Notes: generated by a model from the letters alone, not told the origin. 64,000 nucleotides of DNA from CALLPQ01 sp039819545 (GCA_039819545.1 JBCBRS010000006.1:62001-126000), one strand, 5' to 3'; numbered from the stretch's first letter, positions 35,901 to 45,017 are shown. Translations and numbers: made by a program.

Positions 35901-35984
35901 GCGAACCGTTTCGGGGATTATGACCACCTTGCGCGGCGACGCGAGTGGATGAGCGACGATGATCATAGCGACGGGGAGGGTTGA
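32907..35984 (+). CDS. addB: Double-strand break repair protein AddB
   Basis: Subunit of the AddAB helicase-nuclease that processes double-strand ends for RecA. The 1025-residue product starts in the murU stop. The N-terminal third is a degenerate helicase (VFLPTRRAIRTLTDRL) without a clear Walker A, as expected for alphaproteobacterial AddB. The C-terminal 300 residues form a RecB-type nuclease with IRARADRIDRL and the active-site AIYDYKTGTLKTL. The cysteine that would open an iron-sulfur motif is replaced (DPYGFYAR where CPYxF is typical) and no cysteine cluster ends the protein. It is followed at once by addA. Confidence 0.93.
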   Translation: MGETADQSILLQTDQHYFNVPAGAHFLDRLARHLLAYQGTDRLALSDVQVFLPTRRAIRTLTDRLTILADHKVSILPQIRAIGSMDADDDFDELSADEDLLALPPAISAMERTLLLAQFVARKNKAFAGEENWPAALMAARELARLLDSLYTEEIDLATLEERLQIDQTLADHWQVSREFLTIITDAWPKLLAEQDQMDPAARRIALIRQTIQRWQKTPPPGPVILAGTTGSTPAVADLMATVTKMDQGYVIFPGADLTLDEAAWQAIDDPHPQSGLKALFDRLGLARATIAVLPPPAISRKGTADTARARHQLLSLALRPAEKTDDWLDQVADISPEMAMEAVDGLTLIEADDEEHEADIIALIIRRTLTEPDATVMLVTPDRTLARRVSMKLRRWSIRADDSGGVPLANTPVGTFLRLVARWLCAPSDPLCLMSVLKHPLCQPKGGRVAVSRLERQLRGLAPIGGFDDLAASVLEDAGQRAATLEPLLAWLGAALEGWHPARDDLCAADMVDQHFATARVLTTGDEGNTTLWSRDDGRAAADCADQIRSLTPYLRAARVADYPTLFTQLMAGIAVRPAYQTHPRIAILGPLEARLHTAERIILSGLNEGVWPGEATTDGFLSRQMRAAVGLPAPERRTGLSAHDFAQLAAQKTVTLTRAKRANNAPTTRSRWLVRLRNLTSALAYSEPDAPLSIDHSREWRAATAQLHTPQSVPHMPPIGAPAPRPPIAARPTTFFVTRIEDWLRDPYGFYARSILTMRSLDPLNDPFSARHLGIIMHDAFEAYTKQLASGVTADRALLQNLFMAAFQKKRLPPRTQALWLPAFEKSLDWFADWHAARLAEGTPVILEGEGTWQFEVNEKNFEIRARADRIDRLFDPEARSNGASREMLAIYDYKTGTLKTLKQDKNFSPQLALTALIAHHRGFGDLGTTTIGRQAYIKTFNRSTDDLDFKTEDSTSLHGVDVTTAMQEAEESLRALIAAFGDEETPYLSQPRPEYANRFGDYDHLARRREWMSDDDHSDGEG

Positions 35985-35986
35985 TC

Positions 35987-38900
35987 GTGGATAATGAAAT
36001 CGACCGTTCCCTGAATAATCAATTGATCGCGGCGCAGCCAACCCTGTCGGCGTGGGTTGGCGCCAATGCGGGCTCTGGCAAGACCCGGGTTTTGACCAAC
36101 CGAGTGGCGCGTCTTCTACTGGCGGGCGCAGATCCTGCGGCGATTTTGTGTATCACCTACACCAAGGCCGCCGCCGCCGAAATGGCCACACGCCTGTCGG
36201 AATTGTTGGGCGGCTGGGCATTGGCGGAAAACACGGCTCTGGAAAAAGCGTTACGCGATCTTGAGGGTGGCCAAGAGGGTGCGGGCGATCAAAAGGCCTA
36301 TACTGAAGATGCGCTTTCCCACGCGCGGCGCTTGTTTGCCCGGGCTCTGGAGACACCGGGCGGGCTCAAAATTCAAACAATCCACGCTTTTTGTGAAAAA
36401 GTGTTGCAGCGTTTTCCACTGGAGGCAGGCGTTGCGCCGGGGTTTGAGGTGCTCGACGAAGCCGCCGCAACGACTCTGATTGAAGGCGTGCTCGACACCC
36501 TCGCCCGGCGACGCCATGGTCGCAGCGAGGATGACAAAGCCATCGCGGCCGCGTTTACGCATCTGGGACAACGCTACAACCCCACGACGTTGACCGAGTG
36601 CTTGCAGGCAAGCCTTTCAAAATCGAGCCTCTTCGAGGCGGCTGTCCACGATTACGGGTCGGCGCAGGCGATGCTTGATGCTTTTGCCGAAACAACCGAG
36701 ATCGACCCCGCGCAGTCACCGGCTGCGTTTCAACGCGCCATGGCAACGCTTGTCAGCACACAAATGGCGGAAGACTGGGCTGCGCAGCTTGCCGATGGCA
36801 AAAAACAGGCTGCTGACCGTGGCACCAAACTCCTCAGGCTAGCCGATGCTGGTACCGATACAGATGTGGTCGCTATTGTCATCGACGTGTTGTTAAAAGC
36901 CGATGGCACGCCCGCAAAAGTCGTGGATGCCGACGTCAAAGCGGCGCATCCAACGCTGGAAGAGGAAATCAGCGCCGTGCAGCGCGACCTTACTGAAATT
37001 TATAGTCAGTATAAAGCGCAAATTAATTACGAGGATACGCACCATTTCCTCACCCTCGCGGGGTTACTGCATGATCTTTATACCACCCGAAAACGCGCTC
37101 AAGGCGTCCTTGACTTTGATGACCTCGTTTCGCGCACGCGCGATCTCTTCTCTCGCGGGGAGACCGGTACCCGCTGGATCATGTATAAACTTGACCAGGG
37201 CCTCGATCATATCCTTGTGGATGAAACGCAAGACACAAGCCCCAACCAATGGCAGGTGATCGAGGGCCCGCTTGGCGAGTTTTTTACAGGCCTTGAACAG
37301 GCCCGCGCGCCGCGCACGTTTTTCGCTGTCGGTGACCAGAAACAGTCGATTTATTCCTTTCAGGGAGCTGATGCGAGCCTCTTTTCCGAAAAGCAGGCAA
37401 CGATTGGTAAAGCCATCGCCGCGAGCGGGGCGCCTTTTCGCGATGTGCCGCTCACCCTGTCATTTCGCAGTACCGCCCCGGTCCTCCAGTTTGTTGATGC
37501 AGTATTTTCTTCCGCCAGCACCACAGAAGGGTTGGGAGATCAGGAACGTCTGCATCATGGGGTATTCCGTGTGGGGAGCGCCGGGCGGGTCACCCTCCTG
37601 CCCTTTACTCCCAAACCGGGACGCAGCAAGGCAAAGCCGTGGGACGCGCCGCTAGACGCCAGTCCGCCAGAGAACCCCGTGGCAACGCTGTGTGCCCATG
37701 TGGCGGGTATGATCGCCGATTGGCTCGCGGATCCCGCCCCCCTGCTAACGCCGCGTGGTCGCCGGATTATGCCAGAAGATATCGTTATCCTTGTCCAGTC
37801 GCGCGGCGCTCCCTTTCACCAGATGATCAAGGCGCTCGATGCAAAAAACATTCCCGTGGCGGGGACGGACCGCTTGCATCTGCTTGATGATATTGCGGTG
37901 CTGGACCTTTTGTCTTTTGCCCAAACAGCGCTGTTGCTGCACGATGATCTGTCACTCGCCGAAGCGCTGAAAAGCCCGCTCCTGGGGCTAGACGAAAACG
38001 CGCTCTTTGATCTTGCCCATGGACGCGAGGGTACTCTGTGGTCATCACTTAGAGAAAAAGCGACGGAAAATACTCTTTATAGCGAATGTGTAGAGAGAAT
38101 ACGCGAGGCTCAGGCAATCGGCCTGAACGAGGGGCCTTACGCATTTTTCTCTCACCTGCTGGAGACTGGTACCCCATCAGGTCGCCAGCGGTTTTATGAT
38201 CGGTTAGGCACAAGCTGCGCGGATAGCATCAACGCGTTTATCGGCGCGTGTCTTGACTATGAACAGTCGCATACACGCTCGCTACAAGGGTTTGTGACGG
38301 CCTTTGCGCAGGACAATACCGAAATCAAGCGCGACCTTGATCAGGTCAGTGATGCTGTGCGCATTATGACCGTACACGGCGCAAAAGGGCTAGAGGGTAA
38401 TATCGTCTTCCTGCTCGATGCAACGCGTAAGCCCGCCACCGGTAAGGATGGGCCCGTCAAATGGGTTGTCCCGGCGCAGCCGCGCTATGGCGAGACGCCA
38501 AACCGACCAACCCCCATGCCGATCCTGTTACGCGACCAGACACTGGCAAGCGCGCCGGTGACAATAGCGAAGGAAACGGCAAAGCGCCGTCACTATGAGG
38601 AATATCGGCGCCTTCTCTATGTGGCAGCGACCCGCGCGCGTGATTGGCTGTTTATCTGCGGCTACGAAGGCAGGGGAAAACCAAACCCGGAGAAAAAGAA
38701 TTTCAAGCCTGAACAAGCATCTTGGTACGAACTATCACAGATTGCGTTTGATAAATTGCGCGCGGGCGGTGAAGAGATCGTGCGCGAAGCGTCCTGCCCA
38801 TGGGATGGTGAAAGCCAGACGCTAACCGCCGCGCAAACGGCTCAGATCAATGGCGACCCTACGCCTACCGATGCCCCCTTGGCCATGGCGGGAGGCGACG

Positions 38901-39634
38901 AGCCGGCTATTCCCGTCTGGATGACAGAGCCAGCGGCGGCAGAACGGGCCAGGGTGCGGCTTGCCCCATCGCACGCCGCCGACGCGCTTGAAAAAGCAGC
39001 CAACACCCGAGTGCCGGAGGCTGGTGGCGCGAGCCGTGCCGAAGACGAGGCTACCGAGGACACATCCGAGCGGGTGCCGGCGGCGGCCTATGACCCGGTG
39101 CGAGACGCTGACCGCTATGAACGCGGGCGCCTGCTCCACCGTCTCCTGGAAAAGCTACCGGCCTGTGCGGCGGACACGCGCGGCGCGCTTGCCGACCAGT
39201 GGCTAGCCCGGCACGCGGGCCATGTGCCCGCCGAAACACGGGCCCAGTGGCGGGACGAAGTTCTGGCGGTCCTTGCCCTGCCCGCCCTTGTTGCTGCGTT
39301 TGGCCCCGGCTCCCGGGCGGAGGTCAGCCTTGCCGGGACACTGGACCAGCTGCCGGGCGAGCCTTTGATCACCGGCCAGATTGATCGTCTTTTGGTGCGG
39401 GACGGTAGGGCACTGATCATTGATTACAAAACCAACCAGCCACCACCCGCGACCGAGGCTGGCGTAGCGCCCGCCTATCTGGCGCAAATGGCGCTCTACC
39501 GGGCGCTCGTGAAACAACTTTATCCCGACCATGAGGTTGATGCGGGTCTGTTATGGACATGGGATGCGCGGTTTATGCCCCTGTCACCTGAACGCCTCGA
39601 TCACGCTTTCGCGCGCTTAGAAGGAGGCTCTTGA
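35987..39634 (+). CDS. addA: Double-strand break repair helicase-nuclease AddA
   Basis: UvrD-type helicase with a C-terminal RecB nuclease; partner of AddB. Helicase motifs are complete: I GANAGSGKTRVLT (near residue 28), II LVDETQDTSPNQW, III GDQKQSIYSFQGAD, IV-V VRIMTVHGAKGLEGNIVFLL, VI LYVAATRARDW. The nuclease motif LIIDYKTNQ lies near residue 1145. I take GTG 35987 as the start, 3 nt after the addB stop and 7 nt after GGGGAGG; a TTG at 35981 is the longer option. Protein length (about 1215) is normal. Confidence 0.94.
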   Translation: MDNEIDRSLNNQLIAAQPTLSAWVGANAGSGKTRVLTNRVARLLLAGADPAAILCITYTKAAAAEMATRLSELLGGWALAENTALEKALRDLEGGQEGAGDQKAYTEDALSHARRLFARALETPGGLKIQTIHAFCEKVLQRFPLEAGVAPGFEVLDEAAATTLIEGVLDTLARRRHGRSEDDKAIAAAFTHLGQRYNPTTLTECLQASLSKSSLFEAAVHDYGSAQAMLDAFAETTEIDPAQSPAAFQRAMATLVSTQMAEDWAAQLADGKKQAADRGTKLLRLADAGTDTDVVAIVIDVLLKADGTPAKVVDADVKAAHPTLEEEISAVQRDLTEIYSQYKAQINYEDTHHFLTLAGLLHDLYTTRKRAQGVLDFDDLVSRTRDLFSRGETGTRWIMYKLDQGLDHILVDETQDTSPNQWQVIEGPLGEFFTGLEQARAPRTFFAVGDQKQSIYSFQGADASLFSEKQATIGKAIAASGAPFRDVPLTLSFRSTAPVLQFVDAVFSSASTTEGLGDQERLHHGVFRVGSAGRVTLLPFTPKPGRSKAKPWDAPLDASPPENPVATLCAHVAGMIADWLADPAPLLTPRGRRIMPEDIVILVQSRGAPFHQMIKALDAKNIPVAGTDRLHLLDDIAVLDLLSFAQTALLLHDDLSLAEALKSPLLGLDENALFDLAHGREGTLWSSLREKATENTLYSECVERIREAQAIGLNEGPYAFFSHLLETGTPSGRQRFYDRLGTSCADSINAFIGACLDYEQSHTRSLQGFVTAFAQDNTEIKRDLDQVSDAVRIMTVHGAKGLEGNIVFLLDATRKPATGKDGPVKWVVPAQPRYGETPNRPTPMPILLRDQTLASAPVTIAKETAKRRHYEEYRRLLYVAATRARDWLFICGYEGRGKPNPEKKNFKPEQASWYELSQIAFDKLRAGGEEIVREASCPWDGESQTLTAAQTAQINGDPTPTDAPLAMAGGDEPAIPVWMTEPAAAERARVRLAPSHAADALEKAANTRVPEAGGASRAEDEATEDTSERVPAAAYDPVRDADRYERGRLLHRLLEKLPACAADTRGALADQWLARHAGHVPAETRAQWRDEVLAVLALPALVAAFGPGSRAEVSLAGTLDQLPGEPLITGQIDRLLVRDGRALIIDYKTNQPPPATEAGVAPAYLAQMALYRALVKQLYPDHEVDAGLLWTWDARFMPLSPERLDHAFARLEGGS

Positions 39635-39708
39635 GTTTCGCGGCGCGGCGCTTATTTGCTAGACTTCACATCGGGCCACCTTTGCCCCACAAATTAAGGA
39701 GGCCAACC

Positions 39709-40056
39709 ATGGCGACCAAAGCAATTACCGACAGCTCTTTTGACAATGATGTGTTGAAGGCGGATCATCCTGTTCTCGTGGATTTTTGGGCAGAGTGGTG
39801 TGGCCCCTGCAAACAGATTGGCCCGGCGCTGGAAGAAATTGCCGCCGAGCGGGCGGGCACTGTGACAATCGCCAAAATGAACATTGACGAAAACCCGAAC
39901 ACGCCGGGGCAACTGGGTGTGCGCGGTATCCCGACCCTGATGATCTTCAAGGGCGGTGAGCTTGTGGCGACCAAGGTCGGCGCCGCGCCAAAATCTGACA
40001 TTGATGGCTGGATCGCCAGCGTCCTGAAAGACGTTGCGGCAACTGCAAGCGCCTGA
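39709..40056 (+). CDS. trxA: Thioredoxin
   Basis: 115-residue cytoplasmic disulfide reductase with active site WCGPC (C31, C34), the buried Asp (VDFWAEW, D25) and the cis-Pro in GIPTLMIF. ATG 39709 is preceded by TAAGGAGG; upstream codons in the same frame overlap the addA end and are not part of it. It lies 74 bp after addA, with its own ribosome binding site, and ends 5 bp from the stop of the convergent folC. Its place after addA is usual in alphaproteobacteria. Confidence 0.96.
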   Translation: MATKAITDSSFDNDVLKADHPVLVDFWAEWCGPCKQIGPALEEIAAERAGTVTIAKMNIDENPNTPGQLGVRGIPTLMIFKGGELVATKVGAAPKSDIDGWIASVLKDVAATASA

Positions 40057-40061
40057 GCGCG

Positions 40062-41468
40062 TTAGCCATGATCCGTTAGGATCTCCCCCGCCAGATACAA
40101 AGAGCCTGCAATGACGACCCGCGGGATTGTCTTGTCGGCTTTTATCCGTTCAAGGATTTGTTCCAGCGCTGTGGAAGCAGTTTGCGCCGTCTGCACCACA
40201 TGGCCGTGATCACGCGCGGCTTTTTCAATCTGCTTGATCGGCGCGGCGTTATCCTGCTCTGACCTGACCGAATATACGCAAGCGACAAGCCCGGTCAGGG
40301 CCTCAAAAAAACCGCCGAGGTCTTTTTGTTTCTGCAGGCCCGCAATGAGATAAACAGGGCGCGGCAGACGTTCTTCAAGGTCGGCAATCACCGAGGCGAG
40401 AGCACGCGCCGCATGGGGATTATGCCCGCCATCGAGCCACAAATCGGCAGTATCGCCGGTGGCAGCCTCCAGCCGATCCACGAATGGCCCGAACCGCAAT
40501 TGCTGCATACGTCCCGGCCACAGTGCATTGACCAGGCCCTGCGACACGGTCTGATCATCAGGGCACAGATCAGCCGCCCGCAGCGCGGCTATGGCGAGAC
40601 CAGCATTGTTAATCTGATGCGCGCCGGTCAGTCGTGGCAAAACGAGGTCAGAGAGCCCCTCATCATCCTGAAAAACGAGGCGGCCCTGTTCTTCAAACAC
40701 GTGCCAGTCTTCGCCATATTTGAACGGCTCGGCACCGGTTTTCATGGCCTGTCGTTCAAGGACAGCCATGGCGGTTGCCGATTGCTGACCAATGACGGCG
40801 CGGGCTCCTGATTTGAAAATACCGGCCTTTTCACCAGCGATGGTTGCCACATCATCGCCAAGAAATTGCTGATGGTCGAGCGCCACGGGCGTCACCACAC
40901 TGGCGAGCGGTTCCCTGATCACATTGGTTGCATCAAGACGGCCACCAAGACCAACCTCCAGCAGGAGGACATCGGCAGGCGTTTCAGAAAACGCCAAAAA
41001 CGCCGCACAGGTTACCGCTTCGAAATAGGTCAGCTCCTGATCCTGAACCGCTTCATCACACCTTGTGATCACATCGATGAGCGCCTCGTTGGAGATTTCT
41101 TTGCCTGCCAGTACAATGCGTTCATTAAACCGGACAAGGTGCGGCGAGGTATAGACATGCACGGTCTTGCCCGCAGCCTCCAGAATGGCACGCATATAGG
41201 CAATGGTTGATCCCTTGCCGTTGGTACCCGCCACATGGATCGTGGGCGGAAGATTTTTATGCGGATCACCAAGAGTACCGAGCGCCATGATCATCCGTTC
41301 CAACCCAAGGTCGATCAGCGCCGGACGGCGTTCCGCCAGAGCCGCCAGCAAAACCGACGCACGCCCGCCGCTACCCTGGTCGGGCCCATTTGCCGCGCCG
41401 CCCGAAGACGGGGACGCGGGCACACGGGGCACGTCGGACGACGCATTATCGCCAGTGTCTTTGGTCAT
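40062..41468 (-). CDS. folC: Folylpolyglutamate synthase / dihydrofolate synthase FolC
   Basis: Adds glutamate to dihydropteroate and to reduced folates. The Mur-ligase family features are clear: P-loop HVAGTNGKGSTIAYMRA near residue 80, TSPHLVRFNERI, EVGLGGRLDATNVI and the C-terminal WLDGGHNPHAARAL. The first 35 residues (MTKDTGDNASSDVPRVPASP) are low-complexity and absent from most members, so translation could begin later. Last gene of trpA-accD-folC, 34 bp after accD. Confidence 0.95.
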   Translation of the reverse strand: MTKDTGDNASSDVPRVPASPSSGGAANGPDQGSGGRASVLLAALAERRPALIDLGLERMIMALGTLGDPHKNLPPTIHVAGTNGKGSTIAYMRAILEAAGKTVHVYTSPHLVRFNERIVLAGKEISNEALIDVITRCDEAVQDQELTYFEAVTCAAFLAFSETPADVLLLEVGLGGRLDATNVIREPLASVVTPVALDHQQFLGDDVATIAGEKAGIFKSGARAVIGQQSATAMAVLERQAMKTGAEPFKYGEDWHVFEEQGRLVFQDDEGLSDLVLPRLTGAHQINNAGLAIAALRAADLCPDDQTVSQGLVNALWPGRMQQLRFGPFVDRLEAATGDTADLWLDGGHNPHAARALASVIADLEERLPRPVYLIAGLQKQKDLGGFFEALTGLVACVYSVRSEQDNAAPIKQIEKAARDHGHVVQTAQTASTALEQILERIKADKTIPRVVIAGSLYLAGEILTDHG

Positions 41469-41502
41469 GGTACAGAAAAACCCGCCGGCTCAGGCCGCTT
41501 TT

Positions 41503-42594
41503 TTACTCGGCGGCTTTGTCAGTAAGTGTGGCCCCTGATGCGGGCTCACTTGGCCCCTCAGGAGAAGCCTCTTTAGCACCATCGCGCGGCGCCAGATCAT
41601 TTGCCGCGGTGTTCACATCATCAATTTCCACAGGGATTGATACGTCATCGTCGACATTTTGCGCCGGTTGTTCGGGCTCGCTCCCGTCGTTATCGGCTGG
41701 CATCATCTCTGCCGCGAGCATGTCAGTCTGGCTTTGACGTCGTGTCTGGGTCAGCAAGACCCGAACAAGCTTAGACACGGTTTCCCGCAAGTCTTTGCGC
41801 TCGGCGACAATATCGACCATGCCTTTTTCCAGCAAGAACTCCGAACGCTGAAACTCGTCGGGCAATTGCTCGCGGATGGTCTGCTCAATGACCCGGCGAC
41901 CGGCAAAGCCGATCAGGGCGCCGGGTTCTGCAATATGAATATCGCCGAGCATGGCAAACGAAGCGGTCACCCCGCCGGTCGTCGGATTTGTCAGAATCAC
42001 AATGAACGGCAAGCCCGCGGTGCGCAGCATCTCAACGGCGATGGTCGTGCGGGGCATTTGCATTAGGGACAGGATGCTTTCCTGCATCCGGGCGCCGCCG
42101 GAGGCGGAGAACATCACGAGAGGCGCATTGCGCTCCACGGCTTTGCTGGCAGCGGTCACAAACCCCTCGCCCACGGCCATCCCCATGGAGCCACCCATAA
42201 AGGAGAAGTTCTGAATACTGATCACCATGGGCATGGCGTCAATCATACCCTCGGCGACAATGATGGCATCTTTTTCGCCAGTGCGTTTGCGATGATCGCG
42301 CAGCCGATCAGCGTACTTTTTGGTATCGCGAAATTTCAGTGGATCGGTCGGCGTGTCGGGCACCGGGACGCGGGTGTAGGTGCCGTCGTCAAACATCATG
42401 GTGAGGCGATCTTCGGACCCGATGGCCATATGATGCCCGCAGGACGGGCACACATAAAGTGCAGCCTCCAAGTCGCGCTGGAAAATCATCTCGCCGCAAC
42501 CTTTGCACTTCACCCACAAGGTGTCGGTATTATCCTCCGGCCGTTTGAAAATGTTCTTGATCCCCGGCGGGGTCAGGTTTGATAGCCAATTCAT
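41503..42594 (-). CDS. accD: Acetyl-CoA carboxylase carboxyltransferase subunit beta
   Basis: Beta subunit of the acetyl-CoA carboxylase carboxyltransferase, making malonyl-CoA for fatty acid synthesis. The 363-residue product begins MNWLSNLTPPGIKNIF, has the four-cysteine zinc ribbon (CKGCGEMIFQRDLEAALYVC then PSCG) and the carboxyltransferase core (MVISIQNFSFMGGSMGMAVG, FSASGGARMQESILSLMQM, NPTTGGVTASFAMLGDIHIA). A tail of about 70 acidic, Pro/Ser-rich residues after the core is longer than in E. coli and probably disordered. ATG 42594 is chosen for the conserved N-terminus. Confidence 0.97.
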   Translation of the reverse strand: MNWLSNLTPPGIKNIFKRPEDNTDTLWVKCKGCGEMIFQRDLEAALYVCPSCGHHMAIGSEDRLTMMFDDGTYTRVPVPDTPTDPLKFRDTKKYADRLRDHRKRTGEKDAIIVAEGMIDAMPMVISIQNFSFMGGSMGMAVGEGFVTAASKAVERNAPLVMFSASGGARMQESILSLMQMPRTTIAVEMLRTAGLPFIVILTNPTTGGVTASFAMLGDIHIAEPGALIGFAGRRVIEQTIREQLPDEFQRSEFLLEKGMVDIVAERKDLRETVSKLVRVLLTQTRRQSQTDMLAAEMMPADNDGSEPEQPAQNVDDDVSIPVEIDDVNTAANDLAPRDGAKEASPEGPSEPASGATLTDKAAE

Positions 42595-42661
42595 GCCAGC
42601 GTCTCCAACTGAGGGCGCGATGCGGGTCACCGATTATGCGATGGGCCGGTTGTTCCAGTCG

Positions 42662-43516
42662 TCAGGCCTGCCGCGCTGTGCGCACCGCCGCTGATAATGC
42701 CCGCGTGAAGTTTAATACTTCTTCACTATGTAAGGGGTCTGGCGGGACCTTCTCAAGGCCTTGCGGATAGGCAGCGGCAAGTTTTTCGACAATGGCCGAG
42801 CCAACGACGACGGCATCGGCGACGCGGGCCATGTCAGCGGCCATATCCGGCGTTTTGATCCCGAAACCGACCGCCACCGGAAGGCGCGCAGCGGTCTTGA
42901 TGGTGCCGATTGCCTCGCGGACGACGCCCGAGGCTGCGCTGCCCGCGCCAGTCACCCCGGCAACGGACACATAATAGACAAACCCCGACACATGGCGAAC
43001 AACCGCCGGCAAGCGGTCCATATCGGTTGTGGGTGTGGTCAGGCGAATAAAATCGAGCCCCGCCGCGCGGGCGGGCAGACACATTTCCGCGTCTTCTTCG
43101 GGAGGCAGATCAACAATGATCACCCCGTCCACGCCTGCGGCGACCGCTTTTTCGAGAAACGCGTCAACCCCCATCGCCAGGAACGGGTTGTAATAGCCCA
43201 TCAGGACAATCGGGGTCGCAGCATTCCCCTGGCGAAAGCGCGCAACCATTTCAAGGGTCCGCGTTAGGGTTTGGCCCGCGGCAAGCGCGCGTAACCCGGC
43301 CGCCTGAATGGCCGGACCATCGGCCATGGGGTCGGTGAAGCATACGCCTAACTCAATAATATCGGCTCCGGCCGCGGGCAGGGCCTTCATCAGATCGAGC
43401 GAGACCTCAAAGGAGGGATCGCCGCCCATAATAAACGGGATAAACGCCGCGCGCTCTTCGGCGGCGCACCGGGAAAAGACCTGACCGATGCGCGATACAT
43501 GTCGTTGTGGTGTCAT
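42662..43516 (-). CDS. trpA: Tryptophan synthase alpha chain
   Basis: Cleaves indole-3-glycerol phosphate to indole, passed to TrpB. The TIM-barrel protein (284 aa) has the catalytic Glu in ADIIELGVCFTDPMADGPAIQ and the Asp of FTDP in the same block, plus VGFGIKTPDMA near the phosphate site. It is followed by accD (67 bp) and folC, the common alphaproteobacterial order, but trpB and trpF, which normally precede it, are absent; an M23 peptidase gene comes next instead. Confidence 0.96.
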   Translation of the reverse strand: MTPQRHVSRIGQVFSRCAAEERAAFIPFIMGGDPSFEVSLDLMKALPAAGADIIELGVCFTDPMADGPAIQAAGLRALAAGQTLTRTLEMVARFRQGNAATPIVLMGYYNPFLAMGVDAFLEKAVAAGVDGVIIVDLPPEEDAEMCLPARAAGLDFIRLTTPTTDMDRLPAVVRHVSGFVYYVSVAGVTGAGSAASGVVREAIGTIKTAARLPVAVGFGIKTPDMAADMARVADAVVVGSAIVEKLAAAYPQGLEKVPPDPLHSEEVLNFTRALSAAVRTARQA

Positions 43517-43557
43517 GGCCCGGGGTGTACCGGCTGACCCGTCAGTTGAAAAGGCCG

Positions 43558-44127
43558 TTAGCGGGCGGGCGCCGCCTTTACCCCAAGGATCAGATGATCC
43601 TGCGGATCGGCATGCTCGCCATCGATGAGCAACTCCAGATGGAGATGGGGCCCCGTGGCCCGGCCCGTGGCGCCAACTCGGCCAATCAGGGCGCCGGCAG
43701 GAACCTGCTCGCCTTTGCGAACCGCGAAGCTGTTCAACTGACCATACCGGGTCACATAGCCGTTGCCGTGATCAAGGGTCAGGAGATTGCCATAGCCCGG
43801 TTTGAATTCAGCCGCGACAACCCGGCCCGCCGCCGGGGCGTAGACCGGATCATCCGTCGTTCCAATTATATCGGTACCCCGATGAAATTTCTTCTCCTTC
43901 GATATGGGATCAGGGCGCATGCCGAACCGGCTCGTAATTTTACCGACTAAAGGCGAAACACTGAAGACCGGTTGATTGGCGTTCTGATGGGCATCGGCAA
44001 GCGTGATCTGCGCACTTGCGCCGAACGCAGCGCTAGCCACCAAACCGGCGCTGCTGATTAAGATAACCAACCGCCGTGTGCGGTCAGAAGGGTGGCGGGC
44101 AGACGTCATCACGTGTTTGAGGCGCAT
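43558..44127 (-). CDS. Secreted M23-family peptidase
   Basis: Exported zinc endopeptidase of the LytM/M23 type, likely cutting peptidoglycan cross-links. The 189-residue product has a signal sequence after a short basic stretch (RRLVILISSAGLVASAAFGASA, near residues 18-40). The M23 domain follows: KITSRFGMRPDP, HRGTDI with the first zinc ligand His, an Asp in TLDHGNGYVTRYGQL, and HLHLELLIDG with the catalytic HxH. ATG 44127 follows AAAGGAG and overlaps the M56 gene by 19 nt, so the two are coupled. It could also be an inactive activator, but the zinc ligands look intact. Confidence 0.88.
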   Translation of the reverse strand: MRLKHVMTSARHPSDRTRRLVILISSAGLVASAAFGASAQITLADAHQNANQPVFSVSPLVGKITSRFGMRPDPISKEKKFHRGTDIIGTTDDPVYAPAAGRVVAAEFKPGYGNLLTLDHGNGYVTRYGQLNSFAVRKGEQVPAGALIGRVGATGRATGPHLHLELLIDGEHADPQDHLILGVKAAPAR

Positions 44128-45017
44128 TTCAATTTCTCCTTTATGGGATCGGCTAATAAAACAAGGAACAGTCTCAGAGGGATCATTTGGGTGGATGAGG
44201 CTGTGCGCAGATAGCGTGCGGCCTGTAACAAGGCGCGGGCATAGGCTTTTCGCGCGGCTCGGGGCGCGTGCGTCAACGCATCACGATCGCAGGCGAGTTC
44301 CGCAGCCATCCGACACCGAGAAATCTGATCGTGTACGAATGGATTGTACCAAAAGATGCGTGCCAAAAGCGCAAAAAGGAAAAATGATCGCGGGTCGCCA
44401 CGCCGCCAGTGCGACCGCTCGTGCTCAATAATATGCGCTAAAGCGCCTTGATCAAACCGGTCCATGAGCGTGCGCGGTACCAAAATGATTCCGCAGCGGG
44501 TGACAAGGGGCGGTACGCCAGCTTCTGTGACGCGCACCTGCGAACCGTCGGTGTCTAGCAGTTTCGAATAGGGTGGACAGGGGCGGCTATCGCGGATCAC
44601 GCCGCGCAAATAAAAATGCGAGAGGCCGAGACCAAGAAGACCCCGCAAGAGCCCGGCACCATAAATAATCCACACACCCGCAAGGATGATATCAAGGTTT
44701 GGAGCCACAGGCGGGGACACTGCCTGCGATTTTTCGAGGTCGGCGCGAGGCCTATCGATCACAAAGAATGCTGGCGCAAACTCATCGGGCAAGGCCGGAA
44801 CGCTTTGTGGCGGAACCACGCAGATCAGCATACCGATTACCATCGGCAAGGTCATTGCAAGTAGAATAACTCCTTCGGCTTTCGCGTTAAGTATGGGAAG
44901 GGCGCGGCAATTCTTGCGGGGTGTTGTTACGATCGTTACACCGCGCCAAATGCCCCATAAAATTGTACTCAGGGTTAGTGGGATTGCCAAAATAAGAAGT
45001 GTCGGGAGGATCAGCAT
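44109..45017 (-). CDS. M56-family membrane metalloprotease (BlaR1/MecR1-like, no sensor domain)
   Basis: M56 proteases are membrane antirepressors that cut BlaI-type repressors. The protein (302 aa from ATG 45017; a TTG at 45029 is open) has membrane segments at residues 3-24, about 48-70, 108-130 and 215-225, and the zinc motif HIIEHERSHWRRGDP (HExxH) facing the cytoplasm, with the trailing AELACDRDAL that supplies the third ligand. It ends 80 residues after the motif, so it lacks the extracellular penicillin-binding sensor of BlaR1. It lies between the BlaI-like repressor and the M23 peptidase on one strand. Sensing would need another component, or substrate-level signals. Confidence 0.85.
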   Translation of the reverse strand: MLILPTLLILAIPLTLSTILWGIWRGVTIVTTPRKNCRALPILNAKAEGVILLAMTLPMVIGMLICVVPPQSVPALPDEFAPAFFVIDRPRADLEKSQAVSPPVAPNLDIILAGVWIIYGAGLLRGLLGLGLSHFYLRGVIRDSRPCPPYSKLLDTDGSQVRVTEAGVPPLVTRCGIILVPRTLMDRFDQGALAHIIEHERSHWRRGDPRSFFLFALLARIFWYNPFVHDQISRCRMAAELACDRDALTHAPRAARKAYARALLQAARYLRTASSTQMIPLRLFLVLLADPIKEKLKCASNT

